This document shows, piece by piece, positions 43,001-51,391 of a DNA stretch of 64,000 bases (position 1 is its first letter; each line of letters starts with the position of its first letter). Source of the stretch: an uncultured Collinsella sp. (lineage in GTDB: Bacteria; Actinomycetota; Coriobacteriia; Coriobacteriales; Coriobacteriaceae); the NCBI GenBank assembly GCA_900557455.1, contig USSM01000002.1:29005-93004 (forward strand). Direction: 5' to 3'. The notes beneath the pieces are model-generated. The model was not told the DNA's origin, searched no databases, and was given only the letters and a program-made list of their open reading frames with translations. The position numbers and the translations under genes were made by a program.

Positions 43001-43842
43001 TCGATGCCGCTGTGAAGCGCCAGAAGGATCGTGCGAGCGGTCAGACGTCGTTCTTCGATATGTTTGGCGACGTTGAGGGCTCGGGCTTTGAGGTGAGCGT
43101 GCCCGATCCGGATGGCCAGGAGTGGGACCGCCACCTTAAGCTGAGCCAGGAGAAGGAGGTTCTGGGCATCTATGTCTCGGACCACCCGCTGCGCCCGTTT
43201 GAGTATGCGCTAGCCAAGGCACGCGACTTCTCGTTCTCGCAGATCGATACCGGCTACGAGGTGCAAAACCCCACGGGCGGTACCATCAACCAGGAGATTC
43301 CCGAGGGCAAGGCGCTGTGGTGGGCCGGCATGGTCTCGAGCGTGTCCAAGCGCGTGACCAAAAACGGCGACCCCATGGGCATCGTGCAGCTCGAGGACAT
43401 GGAAGGCGAGGCCACGGTCGTGGTGTTCCCCAAGACCTACAAGGAGGCCGAGGGGTACCTGTACGGCGAGGTCGATCCCGAGACCGGCGCGCAGCTGTCC
43501 GATGCGTTTGTGCGCATTAAGGGCAAGCTCGAGCGCTCGGACCGCGGCGACCAGATCATCGCGCAGGAGATCGTGCCGCTGGAGCTCAACGAGGAGAACA
43601 ACAAGCCCAAGGTGTTTGAGGTCATGGTGCCCAACAGCCGCTTTAGCCAGGGCAATATGGCGCGTCTTGCCACGGTGCTTACCGCCAACCCGGGCGGCGA
43701 CCGCGTGGAGATCTTTATCGAGCAGGTGGACGGGCGTGTGCTGCGTGCCGAGGTGCCGGCCAAGGTCAACGCACGCTCGATTCCGCTGTTGGCAGAGGCA
43801 AAGGCCATCGTCGGCAACCAAGGCCGCGTGACGGTGATCTAG
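40039..43842 (+). CDS. dnaE: DNA polymerase III alpha subunit
   Basis: A 1267-aa replicative polymerase. The N-terminal PHP domain starts FVHLHNHTVFSMLDG, with GMPAVAITDHGYMYG next. The polymerase core has GVGPGRGSAAGAIVAYAM and the catalytic PDIDMDFDDERR. The finger and tandem helix-hairpin-helix parts include FNKSHSAGYAILVMQTAW and GLAGIRGVGTGVAQAI. An OB-fold follows with GEATVVVFPKTY. It lacks an internal proofreading domain, so it is DnaE1-type. ATG 40039 fits a GGAG site; the frame is open further upstream but only into the promoter. The SWIM/SNF2 helicase starts 38 bases after the stop and may be co-transcribed. Confidence 0.96.
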   Translation: MAFVHLHNHTVFSMLDGATRIQDMVNRAVELGMPAVAITDHGYMYGVPDLALACDAVNHNTPEYKTWSHDKAFLEKDRRDELVEPDPEESPREHAQYVKDMAMWDEKGNIDELKPPLVIKPIFGCEVYFTPDETLARDHKPELYHMILLAKDQEGYVNLMQTVSEAAVQGFYYKPRVTLDNLRRHAKGMICTSACIAGIIPKYIDRGDMEGAIKWAETFRDTFDPGDFYIEIQEHGITTDNGLTDEQMDRTLIDIAKQVGVKVIATNDFHYLRREDAPVQDVIMCIGMNAKVDDPNRMRMTGSEFYMKTEEEMRAMFPYCPEACDNTLEIADKCYVELDWDSIILPRFPLLDPGETHESQFRRECEKGLRQHYGDDWATREIGGVNIKERFEYEYKVICDKGFAAYFLIVAEYVQWAKDNGIGVGPGRGSAAGAIVAYAMNITAFDPLENGLMFERFLSPQRTEMPDIDMDFDDERRLEVVEHVRQLYGPEKVTHVITYSTIKAKQAINDAARVLDYPVYMGQRLSKMVSSDPKVKLKQVLEKQPGKEDLFNPDFAEAYKKDDDARRIIDTALSIEGLTRGEGVHACAVLICRDPVNEHVPTKLDTKGGVEITQYEGHTVADMGLLKMDFLGLRTLTVISKAKANIKKNFGIDIKEEEIPFDDPEIFKLMGSGHTAGVFQVESAGMTATIKNMKPTEYKHVVALIALYRPGPLGAGMVSSYINRMNGKEPAVSYDDRLDDILGETYGTMVYQEQVMLISVEMCGFSKGESDSRIRKPVAKKKIKLLTSTVLHWEDGSDETTYDHWMNGAIKNNYTREVAQKIWDDVLEFASYAFNKSHSAGYAILVMQTAWLKAHYPHEYMAAVLTSYTGKTDKIVHYVSACRHDGIPVLSPDVNESGTEFTATKEGVRFGLAGIRGVGTGVAQAIIAEREAGGPFKTLHDFVERVDSSQANRRVIESLIKAGAFDSTGYPRRQMMHFVDKNNPENIIDAAVKRQKDRASGQTSFFDMFGDVEGSGFEVSVPDPDGQEWDRHLKLSQEKEVLGIYVSDHPLRPFEYALAKARDFSFSQIDTGYEVQNPTGGTINQEIPEGKALWWAGMVSSVSKRVTKNGDPMGIVQLEDMEGEATVVVFPKTYKEAEGYLYGEVDPETGAQLSDAFVRIKGKLERSDRGDQIIAQEIVPLELNEENNKPKVFEVMVPNSRFSQGNMARLATVLTANPGGDRVEIFIEQVDGRVLRAEVPAKVNARSIPLLAEAKAIVGNQGRVTVI

Positions 43843-43880
43843 GGACGGCGTTGCTGGTCCGCGCGAGATTGGAGGAAGTG

Positions 43881-46800
43881 ATGGAGCAGGGGACGTTTGC
43901 GCAGGCGCTTCGTAAGGAGGCGGCGCTCAGCAGTACCTTTATGAAGGGGCGCTCGCTCATGCTCAACGGCGCCGTGCTGTCGTTTGAGGACTCCGGCTCG
44001 CGCTTCTCCAAAAATGTGACTATTGAGGGCACGGTGCGCGGCTCGCGCGGCGACCTGTACAAGACGCACGTGGCGCTCGACATGGACGAGCACGAGGTTG
44101 TCGACTACGACTGCGATTGCCCCGCCGCCTTCCGCTATTCCGGCATGTGCAAGCACGCTATCGCCACGGCGCTGGCGTATCTGGATGCCAGTGGCGCCGA
44201 GCCCGTCGAGGGCTTGCGTACGCCGGTCCGCACGTTTACGGCACCGCCCGCACAGTCAAAGCAGCCCACACACCCCGCGCCCACCGCATCTGCGGTCAAC
44301 CCCAACTTTCCCTTCCCGGCACCCGTCCCCACGAGCCCGAGCCTTGTGGCGGCGCTTTCCGATCTTTCGGACGCGCGCATGGACGAGCTCGTGGCCATGC
44401 GTCGCAAGCTCGCCGGCACCATCGACCCCGATGCGCCCAAAGCGGTGCTGGAGCCCTCGCTGGTGCCGTACTACAATCCGCTGTTTGCCGATCGCTTTAA
44501 CTGGGCACTCGAGTTTCGCATTCGCTGCGGTTCGGTGTCCTACGTGGTTAAGGATATCGACGGCATGGCCGATGCCTATGTGCGCGGCGGTACGTTCTCT
44601 TATGGCAAGAAGCTTACGTTTGTCCATGTGCCCGAGGCTTTCGATGACGTGTCGACAAAGCTGCTCGACTTTATCGCAATGACGGTCGCCTACCTAGGCG
44701 ATATTACGAGCTCGCGCTCGGCATCGTATGACTTTGCCCGCAGCGGCTTTGTCGCCGAGCGTCAGTTGCCGGTATCCGAGTATTCCGTCGTGTCCGTGCT
44801 GGACCTGCTGCGCGGCAGGACCATGTCCTTTGAGCCCGCTTGGTCGCGGGGGACGACGACGCATCGCTCCTACGAGGTGGCCGTCGAGTCGTCGCCGCAG
44901 GGGGAGAGCGAAGTCCCGGCTAAGCGCCCGCCGCTTCTTGCCGCCAAGATTGCACCGGCGGCGGGAGGCAGCTACGACTTGCGCCTTCCGGCCGATACGC
45001 ATTGCTTTGTCGCGAGCGACGCAGCCTATCTGGTCGATACGCGCCGCGCGCGCCGTACCGACACGGCGTTTGCCCAACATGCGGCGTCGTTCCTTTCGCA
45101 CTTGTTGCCCTGCCGCACGCCGGTCCATATCGCCGCCGACCAGGTGGGCGAGTTCTGCCGCATGGCGCTGCCTATCTTGCGCGACTATACCGACCTGACC
45201 GCTCCCGCCGCGCTCGACGCCGTGGCACCCGAGCCGAGTTTTGCCATGGCGATTGTCGTCGACGATGGTCTTGTGACCTGCAAGATTACGGTGACCTACG
45301 GTGATTGGTCGGCAGATCTCTTTAGTCTTGGTGCTCCGGGCAGTCCTTTCGAAGAGCAACGCCCCGGCGTTCCGCCCCGCGATACGGTGGCGGAGTTTCG
45401 CGTTATGGACACGGCGGCCCTGTACTTCGATTTCTACGAGGGCGGCCTGGCGTTTGAGGAGCGCGACGACGCCCGCCTGTTCCACTTGCTGACCGAGGGC
45501 CTGTCTGCCCTGTCCGAGCTGGGCGAGGTCATGCTCAGCGACCGCCTGCGCCAGATCTCGGTCCGTCCTGCGCCCAAGCTTTCGGTGCGTGCGACCGTCA
45601 AGAGTAACCTGCTCGACGTCGAACTGGGCGCAAGTGGCCTTTCGGCGGTCGACCTTGCCATCTATCTCGATTCGTATAAGCGTCACCAGACGTTCGCTCG
45701 CCTTACATCCGGCGACATCGTGCGCCTGGACGAGGGAGCGCGTGCCGCGTTTGGTCTTGCCGAGGACCTGGGCGTCGATGCCGTCGACCTGCTCGACGGC
45801 GTGTCGCTTCCCGCGTCGAGTACCCTTTTTGTCGATAGCATGCTCGAGCGCACGCCGGCGCTCGAGGCCGATCGCGACGCGGCGTTCCGCCGCACCGTCG
45901 AGCGCCTGGACACGCTCGGCAAGATGGACTTTACGGTACCCGTCTCGCTCAAGGCCACGCTGCGTGGCTACCAGATTGACGGCTACCAGTGGCTCGGCTC
46001 GCTTGAGCATCTGGGCCTTGGCGGCATCTTGGCCGACGATATGGGCCTGGGCAAAACGCTGCAGATGATCGCGCACATTCTGGCGCGCGTGGAAGCGGGG
46101 GATACCAAGCCCACGCTCGTGGTGTGCCCCGCGTCGCTTGTGTACAACTGGACCGCCGAGCTGGAGCGCTTTGCCCCCTCGCTTGATGTGTGCGCCATCG
46201 TGGGCGCCAAAGCCCAGCGTCGCGTGCAAATTGCCGGCGCAGCCGAGCACAACGTGGTCGTGACGTCGTATGACCTCATGCGCCGCGACATCGACGAATA
46301 CGTCGAGCAGGACTTTGCTCGCGTGGTGCTCGACGAGGCCCAGTACATTAAAAACCCGCTCACCCAGGTGGCGCGCGCCGCCAAGCGCCTGCCGGCAGGC
46401 GTGCGCTTTGCCTTGACGGGAACGCCCATCGAAAACCGCCTGTCCGAGCTTTGGAGTATCTTCGACTTTTTGATGCCGGGCCTTCTGGGTACGCGTGACT
46501 CATTCGCCAAGCGCTTTGAAAGTCCCGTCGAGCACGCCGAGGGCGACAGCGCCGCTCGTCTGCAGGCGCTCGTGTCGCCGTTTGTGCTGCGTCGCATTAA
46601 GGAAGACGTGGTGGCCGACCTGCCCGAGAAGATCGAAGACACGGTGATGGCGCAGCTTGCCGGAGAGCAGCGCAAGCTCTACCTGGCAAACCAGGACCGC
46701 ATCGCCCAGCAGGTGCAGCACCGCGAGGCGGGGGAGTTTAAGAAAGATAAACTCAAGGTGCTTGCCGAACTCACCAAGCTGCGTCAGATCTGCTGCGACC

Positions 46801-47354
46801 CGCATTTGCACTATGCGGACTACAAGGCGGGAAGCGCCAAGCTCGATACATGCATGGAGCTCGTCCACGGAGCACTCGACGGCGGTCATCGCATCTTGCT
46901 GTTCAGCCAGTTTACGGGCATGCTCGATATCATCGGCAAGCGCCTGGCCAAGGAGGATATCGCCTTTCTTAAGCTTACGGGCGCATCGTCTAAGGAGAGT
47001 CGCGCCAAGATGGTTGCGCAGTTCCAAGCGGGCGAGGTGCCGGTGTTCTTGATTTCGCTCAAGGCGGGCGGCGTGGGCCTTAATTTGACGGCTGCCGACG
47101 TGGTCATCCACTACGACCCGTGGTGGAACGTGGCGGCGCAGGACCAGGCGACCGACCGCGCCCACCGCATTGGCCAGCAGCACACCGTGACCGTGTACAA
47201 GCTCATCGCCAAGGACACGATCGAGGAACGCATTATGCAGATGCAGGAGTCCAAGCGCGATCTGGTCAACAGCGTGCTCGGCGGCGACGGCATCTCATCG
47301 GCGCTGTTCACGCGCGAGGATGTTCTGGCGCTGCTCGGTGGCGACGGTCGCTAA
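43881..47354 (+). CDS. SWIM zinc-finger SNF2-family helicase
   Basis: A 1157-aa protein. A SWIM-type zinc finger near the N-terminus reads DYDCDCPAAFRYSGMCKHAIA (CxC...CxH). The C-terminal ~480 residues form a Swi2/Snf2 ATPase: DDMGLGKTLQMIAHIL (motif I), CPASLVYNW (Ia), LDEAQYIKN (II), ALTGTPIENRLSELWSIF (III), LLFSQFTGMLDIIG (IV), SLKAGGVGLNLTAADVV (V) and DRAHRIGQ (VI). Such proteins (HepA/SNF2 type) move along DNA and remodel DNA-protein complexes. GGAGGAAG five bases before ATG 43881 fixes the start. The middle ~500 residues are unassigned. Its position behind dnaE suggests replication or repair. Confidence 0.9.
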   Translation: MEQGTFAQALRKEAALSSTFMKGRSLMLNGAVLSFEDSGSRFSKNVTIEGTVRGSRGDLYKTHVALDMDEHEVVDYDCDCPAAFRYSGMCKHAIATALAYLDASGAEPVEGLRTPVRTFTAPPAQSKQPTHPAPTASAVNPNFPFPAPVPTSPSLVAALSDLSDARMDELVAMRRKLAGTIDPDAPKAVLEPSLVPYYNPLFADRFNWALEFRIRCGSVSYVVKDIDGMADAYVRGGTFSYGKKLTFVHVPEAFDDVSTKLLDFIAMTVAYLGDITSSRSASYDFARSGFVAERQLPVSEYSVVSVLDLLRGRTMSFEPAWSRGTTTHRSYEVAVESSPQGESEVPAKRPPLLAAKIAPAAGGSYDLRLPADTHCFVASDAAYLVDTRRARRTDTAFAQHAASFLSHLLPCRTPVHIAADQVGEFCRMALPILRDYTDLTAPAALDAVAPEPSFAMAIVVDDGLVTCKITVTYGDWSADLFSLGAPGSPFEEQRPGVPPRDTVAEFRVMDTAALYFDFYEGGLAFEERDDARLFHLLTEGLSALSELGEVMLSDRLRQISVRPAPKLSVRATVKSNLLDVELGASGLSAVDLAIYLDSYKRHQTFARLTSGDIVRLDEGARAAFGLAEDLGVDAVDLLDGVSLPASSTLFVDSMLERTPALEADRDAAFRRTVERLDTLGKMDFTVPVSLKATLRGYQIDGYQWLGSLEHLGLGGILADDMGLGKTLQMIAHILARVEAGDTKPTLVVCPASLVYNWTAELERFAPSLDVCAIVGAKAQRRVQIAGAAEHNVVVTSYDLMRRDIDEYVEQDFARVVLDEAQYIKNPLTQVARAAKRLPAGVRFALTGTPIENRLSELWSIFDFLMPGLLGTRDSFAKRFESPVEHAEGDSAARLQALVSPFVLRRIKEDVVADLPEKIEDTVMAQLAGEQRKLYLANQDRIAQQVQHREAGEFKKDKLKVLAELTKLRQICCDPHLHYADYKAGSAKLDTCMELVHGALDGGHRILLFSQFTGMLDIIGKRLAKEDIAFLKLTGASSKESRAKMVAQFQAGEVPVFLISLKAGGVGLNLTAADVVIHYDPWWNVAAQDQATDRAHRIGQQHTVTVYKLIAKDTIEERIMQMQESKRDLVNSVLGGDGISSALFTREDVLALLGGDGR

Positions 47355-47362
47355 CCCGCTCG

Positions 47363-47401
47363 GGTGGGGCCGCCAGGGCGGATAGTACGCGCCGCCCCAC
47401 C
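47363..47401 (+). terminator. Hairpin after the SNF2 gene
   Basis: GGTGGGGC (47363-47370) pairs with GCCCCACC (47394-47401) around a GC-rich loop. No T run follows, so intrinsic termination is uncertain. Confidence 0.45.
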
Positions 47402-47504
47402 GTTCTCGCCCGTTATGTGTTCATTTGCAATGCCATGGATGGCCCGGCGCTCTTTGGGCATAAGAAGGATCAAGTACATTGGCACATCAGCAAAGGAGAA
47501 CATC

Positions 47505-47867
47505 ATGGCGAAATTCTTTAAGGACTCCGATGGCAAGCTTGTTGCTGCCCTTGGCGACGACGTTGCGACCCCTGCCGGCTGCACGGAGTTGACGGCGAAC
47601 ACCGAGGACGCGGCGCACGAGAAGCATGTGCCCGTTGTCGAGATCGAGCGCGACGGCCACGTCATTCGCGCGCGCGTGGGCTCGACGGAGCACCCCATGC
47701 TGCCCGAGCACTACATCGAGTGGATCGCGCTTGAGGCCGAGGGCCGCCTGGAGGTCCATTACCTTGAGCCCGGCATGAAGCCCACGACGTTTTTCGCTGG
47801 CGGCTCCAAGACTGGTACCGTCTATGCCTACTGCAACCTGCATGGGCTGTGGTCCGCGACGTTCTAG
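47505..47867 (+). CDS. Class II superoxide reductase (desulfoferrodoxin-like)
   Basis: A 120-aa protein. The Fe(His)4Cys site is visible: EKHVPVVEIERDG, STEHPMLPEHYIEW, and YCNLHGLW holding the Cys and last His ligand. The N-terminal CxxC desulforedoxin domain of class I desulfoferrodoxin is absent, so this is the class II (neelaredoxin-like) form. It reduces superoxide to hydrogen peroxide without releasing oxygen and is typical of anaerobes. AAAGGAG before ATG 47505 supports the start; the longer frame lacks a site. Electron donors such as rubredoxin are not encoded nearby. Confidence 0.93.
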   Translation: MAKFFKDSDGKLVAALGDDVATPAGCTELTANTEDAAHEKHVPVVEIERDGHVIRARVGSTEHPMLPEHYIEWIALEAEGRLEVHYLEPGMKPTTFFAGGSKTGTVYAYCNLHGLWSATF

Positions 47868-47983
47868 GAGCGCGCCCCCGCTCGGGGTATCATAGCTAGC
47901 ATATGCACATGCGAGCGCCGGCTGCATTATGCGGCCGGCGCTTTTACTACGGCAACGACGATTTACGACGGAAAGGCTGGGCC

Positions 47984-49969
47984 ATGAAGCTCGCACTTGC
48001 ACAGATCGATATGCGCCTGGGTGACATCGAGGGCATTTGCGGCCGCATCGAGGACCAGGCTCGCCTGGCTCATGAGCGCGGCGCGCGCGTGCTGTGCGTT
48101 CCGGCCCCGCTCTTTATGGGCGCCATGCCGGGCAGCCTGGTGGGCGCTGCCGATTTTGAGCACGATATGCTGACGGGCTTGACGGGCGTTGCCGAGCGCA
48201 TCCAAGAGCTCGACATGATCTGCATCGTGCCCTCTGCGGTTTCGTTTGAGGGCCAGCCTCTGCTCGACTACATGATGCTTAAGGATGGTCGCGTGGTGCC
48301 CGCGCGCGCAAGCATCGCCCTGCAGCGTGGCGAGAGCAACGACGCGCGTTGGGCACCGCCGGTGTTTGACGTGGACGGCGTGCGCATCGCCGTGGTGTTT
48401 GACCTAGATCGCGAGCTCGAGATGCTGCCGACCGGCGTCGACCTCATCGCCTATTTCCAGTTCAACGCGTTTGACATGACCGATCGCGAGACAGCCGCCA
48501 TTGCCGCCGTGCGCAGCGGTGTCTACCGCAAGATCGCGTCCAAGCGCAGCGTATGGTTTGCCTGCATGGCGCCGATTGGTGCCTATGACGAGTCGGTGTA
48601 TACCGGCGGATCGTTTGTGCTCGACGATTGCGGCCGCGTGGTGGCCCAGGCGCCGTGCTTTGAGGAGAGCCTGCTGGTTCAGGAGATTCAGCGCGGCGTG
48701 ATGCTCGATGCCCTGGAGGACCACGAGCTGCCCGAGTTTCGTTCCGAGGAGTGGCTGTGGCAGGCGCTGGTGCTTGCCGTACGCGACAATGCCCGCGCTC
48801 GCGGCGCCTCGCGTGCCGTGGTGGCGCTCGAGGGCGATTTGCCGTCGTCCCTGTTGGCGGCGCTTGCCGTCGATGCCTTGGGTCCGCGTAATGTGATTGG
48901 CCTGGTGCTGGGGCGCAATCGCATCTTTACGCCGGCGCAGGAGGAGGCCGAAGCCGCCCGTTGTTCTGCTGTGCGCTCAATCGCCGAGCGCTTGCACATT
49001 CGCACCGTCGAGCGCGATGCGCCAGATGCGGCGCGCGTGTTCGACCGCGACGTGTCGGCGGGCGATGCCGAACGCCTGCGTTCGCGTGCGCTGGGCCTGA
49101 TGCTCGAGGATACGGCGCTCGAGCTGGGCGCCATGGCGTTGAGCCCGCTTTCCAAGACCGAGTACGCGATGGCGGCGCCCGCGCTGTCCGGCGGCTACCA
49201 GGGCGACTTTGCGCCCTTTGGGGATGTGTATCTGTCGACGCTCGAGTTTGTGGCACGCGTGCGCAACCGTGCTTCGGCCGTGGTGCCCCAAGAGCTCGTG
49301 ACGCTCAACGCGGTAGAGGATTGCATGGATCGCGTGCTGGCGCAGGCACTCTCGATGCTCGCCGGCCCGGTTGATATGCTCGATCGCGCGGCGCAGCTGC
49401 TGGGCGGGCTTGAGCCGGGCGAGGTCGATGGTGCGCTCGAGTCGCACGTGGACCGCAGCCGTCCCTTTGACGACATCCCGATGGCCGCCGCCAAGCCCGA
49501 GGCCTGCTCGCTGCTGCTGATGCTTGTGCGCCAGGGTGAGGCTGCCCGTCGCATGCTACCGACGGCGCCGATCGTTTCGGCCCGTTCGTTTGTCGAGCGC
49601 GCCTGGCCGTACATGCTTGCGTGGTCCGATCTGGGGCTCAACGGTAAGGAGCGCATGACGGTTGATTCTCTGGCACGCGCCGAGGTGCGCCGCTTTGCCG
49701 ACGACGATACGAGTGACCGTATGCGCGGCGAGATGATGGGCATATTGGGCGAGCTGTTGGGTATTTCGCCCGAGCAGATGGAAGAGCTGCGCTCCGAGGA
49801 CGGTCAGCGTCGTCTGCATGAGGGCATGAAAAAGTTTGAGGGTGAGGTCCAGGACGCCATCGAAAAGATGATGGGCGGCCAGGGCGGACCGCAGGGTGGG
49901 CCCCAGGGAGGTCCGATGCCGCATCCGCCGATAGATCCGAGGCAGTTCCCATTCTTCTCGCAGAACTAA
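47984..49969 (+). CDS. NAD synthetase-like protein (nitrilase + NadE folds), probably catalytically inactive
   Basis: A 661-aa protein with the domain order of glutamine-dependent NAD synthetase. Residues 1-270 are a nitrilase-like fold and 271-600 an NadE-like fold. Key residues appear lost: the Glu of VFPE is replaced in VPAPLFMGAMPG, the LP-linked Lys region reads VVPARASIALQRG, the ICED cysteine segment reads VVFDLDREL, and the ATP loop SGGIDSS reads LEGDLPSSLL. Later landmarks are kept (SPLSKTEYAM; GDFAPFGDVY). The C-terminus is Gly/Pro/Gln-rich. GGAAAGG supports ATG 47984. It may be a regulatory or structural remnant rather than a working NadE; where NAD synthesis is done is not shown here. 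Confidence 0.75.
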   Translation: MKLALAQIDMRLGDIEGICGRIEDQARLAHERGARVLCVPAPLFMGAMPGSLVGAADFEHDMLTGLTGVAERIQELDMICIVPSAVSFEGQPLLDYMMLKDGRVVPARASIALQRGESNDARWAPPVFDVDGVRIAVVFDLDRELEMLPTGVDLIAYFQFNAFDMTDRETAAIAAVRSGVYRKIASKRSVWFACMAPIGAYDESVYTGGSFVLDDCGRVVAQAPCFEESLLVQEIQRGVMLDALEDHELPEFRSEEWLWQALVLAVRDNARARGASRAVVALEGDLPSSLLAALAVDALGPRNVIGLVLGRNRIFTPAQEEAEAARCSAVRSIAERLHIRTVERDAPDAARVFDRDVSAGDAERLRSRALGLMLEDTALELGAMALSPLSKTEYAMAAPALSGGYQGDFAPFGDVYLSTLEFVARVRNRASAVVPQELVTLNAVEDCMDRVLAQALSMLAGPVDMLDRAAQLLGGLEPGEVDGALESHVDRSRPFDDIPMAAAKPEACSLLLMLVRQGEAARRMLPTAPIVSARSFVERAWPYMLAWSDLGLNGKERMTVDSLARAEVRRFADDDTSDRMRGEMMGILGELLGISPEQMEELRSEDGQRRLHEGMKKFEGEVQDAIEKMMGGQGGPQGGPQGGPMPHPPIDPRQFPFFSQN

Positions 49970-49973
49970 AAAT

Positions 49974-50002
49974 GTTACGCGGTTTTACCAAACCGCGTAA
50001 CG
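49974..50002. repeat. Inverted repeat after the NadE-like gene
   Basis: GTTACGCGGTTT pairs perfectly with AAACCGCGTAAC around a four-base loop, five bases after the stop. A T run is missing. Two smaller hairpins (GCGTAC/GTACGC near 50055 and CCTTGCC/GGCAGGG near 50092) follow in the same 280-base gap, which has no gene. Confidence 0.7.
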
Positions 50003-50149
50003 AGTCGACGCTGCGCGAGCCCCTGCCGGGCAATCTGCCGCTCAAACCGTCGCTTGCGTACAGAAGTACGCGGCGCTCCTCTTTCGCGACACCTTGCCAC
50101 GGCAGGGACTCGCTCGCTGACTTATGCTCAACCTATGGTTCAACCTTGC

Positions 50150-50193
50150 TTGCTAGATACGGTCACTGTTGTGTTATTCTAGAACAGACGTTC
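50150..50193 (+). promoter_or_regulatory. ruvCAB promoter with LexA (SOS) box
   Basis: GAACAGACGTTC (50182-50193) matches the actinobacterial/Bacillus-type SOS pattern GAAC-N4-GTTC. It lies just after a -10-like TATTCT (50175-50180) with TTGCTA (50150-50155) as a possible -35. A LexA dimer here would block transcription until DNA damage. Confidence 0.8.
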
Positions 50194-50249
50194 GTGAATA
50201 GTGCGCGGGGCCTTGCCTTGTGCTTGGCAAAAGACGAGGGGAGGTCGGC

Positions 50250-50771
50250 TTGGTTATCTTGGGTATCGACCCTGGTTTGGCCCATACGGGCTGGGGGATT
50301 ATCGAGGAGCGGCGTGGCGAGGTCCGCTGCCGTGCCTACGGTTGTATCGAGACCAGCGCGGGCAGCCCGCTCGCGGTGCGCCTGTCGCATATCGCCCGCG
50401 ACCTCAAGGGCGTCGTCGAACGCTACCGTCCCGATACCGCGGCTATCGAGAGCATCTACTTTGGCGCTAACGTCCGCTCGGCCATCCCCACGGCGCATGC
50501 CCGCGGTGCCGCGCTCGTGGCGCTTTCGGAGTGCGCGCTCGAGATTGGCGAATACACGCCCATGCAGATCAAGCAGGCCGTGGTGGGCACCGGTGCCGCA
50601 GATAAACGGCAGGTTGCCTACATGGTGCGCACGCTCACGCAGCTCGATCACGACCCTCACCCAGACCATGCCGCCGATGCCCTGGCCTGCGCCATCTGTC
50701 ACGTTAACCTCAGCCGCACCCGGGCGCTTACCGGCGGCGAGTTCTATCAACAGAGAGGAACCGGATACTGA
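50250..50771 (+). CDS. ruvC: Holliday junction endonuclease RuvC
   Basis: A 173-aa nuclease of usual length. The first catalytic Asp is in VILGIDPGLAHTGWG (D7), the Glu is in AIESIYFGANVRSA, and the final acidic pair is in HPDHAADALACAICH. It cuts Holliday junctions at the end of recombination. TTG 50250 is preferred because GGGGAGGT lies just upstream and because it gives the standard RuvC N-terminus; ATG 50220 would add ten residues ahead of the ribosome site. The stop TGA overlaps the ruvA ATG by one base. It is the first gene of ruvC-ruvA-ruvB under an SOS box. Confidence 0.95.
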   Translation: MVILGIDPGLAHTGWGIIEERRGEVRCRAYGCIETSAGSPLAVRLSHIARDLKGVVERYRPDTAAIESIYFGANVRSAIPTAHARGAALVALSECALEIGEYTPMQIKQAVVGTGAADKRQVAYMVRTLTQLDHDPHPDHAADALACAICHVNLSRTRALTGGEFYQQRGTGY

Positions 50772-51391
50772 TGATTTCCCAGCTCCATGGAACGCTTGTC
50801 GAGGCCACGATGAGCTCGGCCGTCGTTGACGTATCGGGTGTGGGCTTTGAGCTCGGTATTTCGGGCAGCACTGCCGCCACGCTGCCTACACCCGGCGGCG
50901 AGGTTCGCCTCTATACCCGTATGCAGGTGCGCGAGGACGCCATGACACTTTTTGGCTTTGCCTCCAAGGACGAGCGCACGATGTTTGACCGGCTCGTGTC
51001 CGTGTCGGGTGTTGGCCCGCGCCTGGCGCTTGCCGTGCTTTCCACCTATACCGTGGGACAGCTGTATTCCCTGGTGATGGCCGAGGACGACAAGGGCATG
51101 GCCAAGGTGCCCGGTGTGGGCAAAAAGACCGCCCAGCGCCTTATCTTGGAGCTCAAGAGTACCTTTGCCAAGGACAAGGGCTTTGTTCCGGTCGACGTAA
51201 TTCCCGGTCAGGTTGCGATGCCGGTCCCCGCCGCCGCTCCCTCGGCCATCGATGACGCCCGTGCGGCGCTTCTCTCCATGGGCTTTAGCCCGCAGGAGAC
51301 CGAGGTTGCCCTGAGCGGGTATGATGGGCAGGACATGCGTGTCGAGGATCTGCTCGGCGCGGCGCTTAAGCGACTCGGAATGGATGCGTGA
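50771..51391 (+). CDS. ruvA: Holliday junction helicase subunit RuvA
   Basis: A 206-aa protein. The N-terminal OB domain starts [39 protein letters not shown] closes it. The helix-hairpin-helix pair is seen in [16 protein letters not shown] and [17 protein letters not shown]. The C-terminal domain III ends with [16 protein letters not shown], which contacts RuvB. RuvA tetramers bind the four-way junction and load RuvB. Its start overlaps the ruvC stop and its stop overlaps the ruvB start, so the three genes are translationally coupled. Confidence 0.96.
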   Translation: MISQLHGTLVEATMSSAVVDVSGVGFELGISGSTAATLPTPGGEVRLYTRMQVREDAMTLFGFASKDERTMFDRLVSVSGVGPRLALAVLSTYTVGQLYSLVMAEDDKGMAKVPGVGKKTAQRLILELKSTFAKDKGFVPVDVIPGQVAMPVPAAAPSAIDDARAALLSMGFSPQETEVALSGYDGQDMRVEDLLGAALKRLGMDA

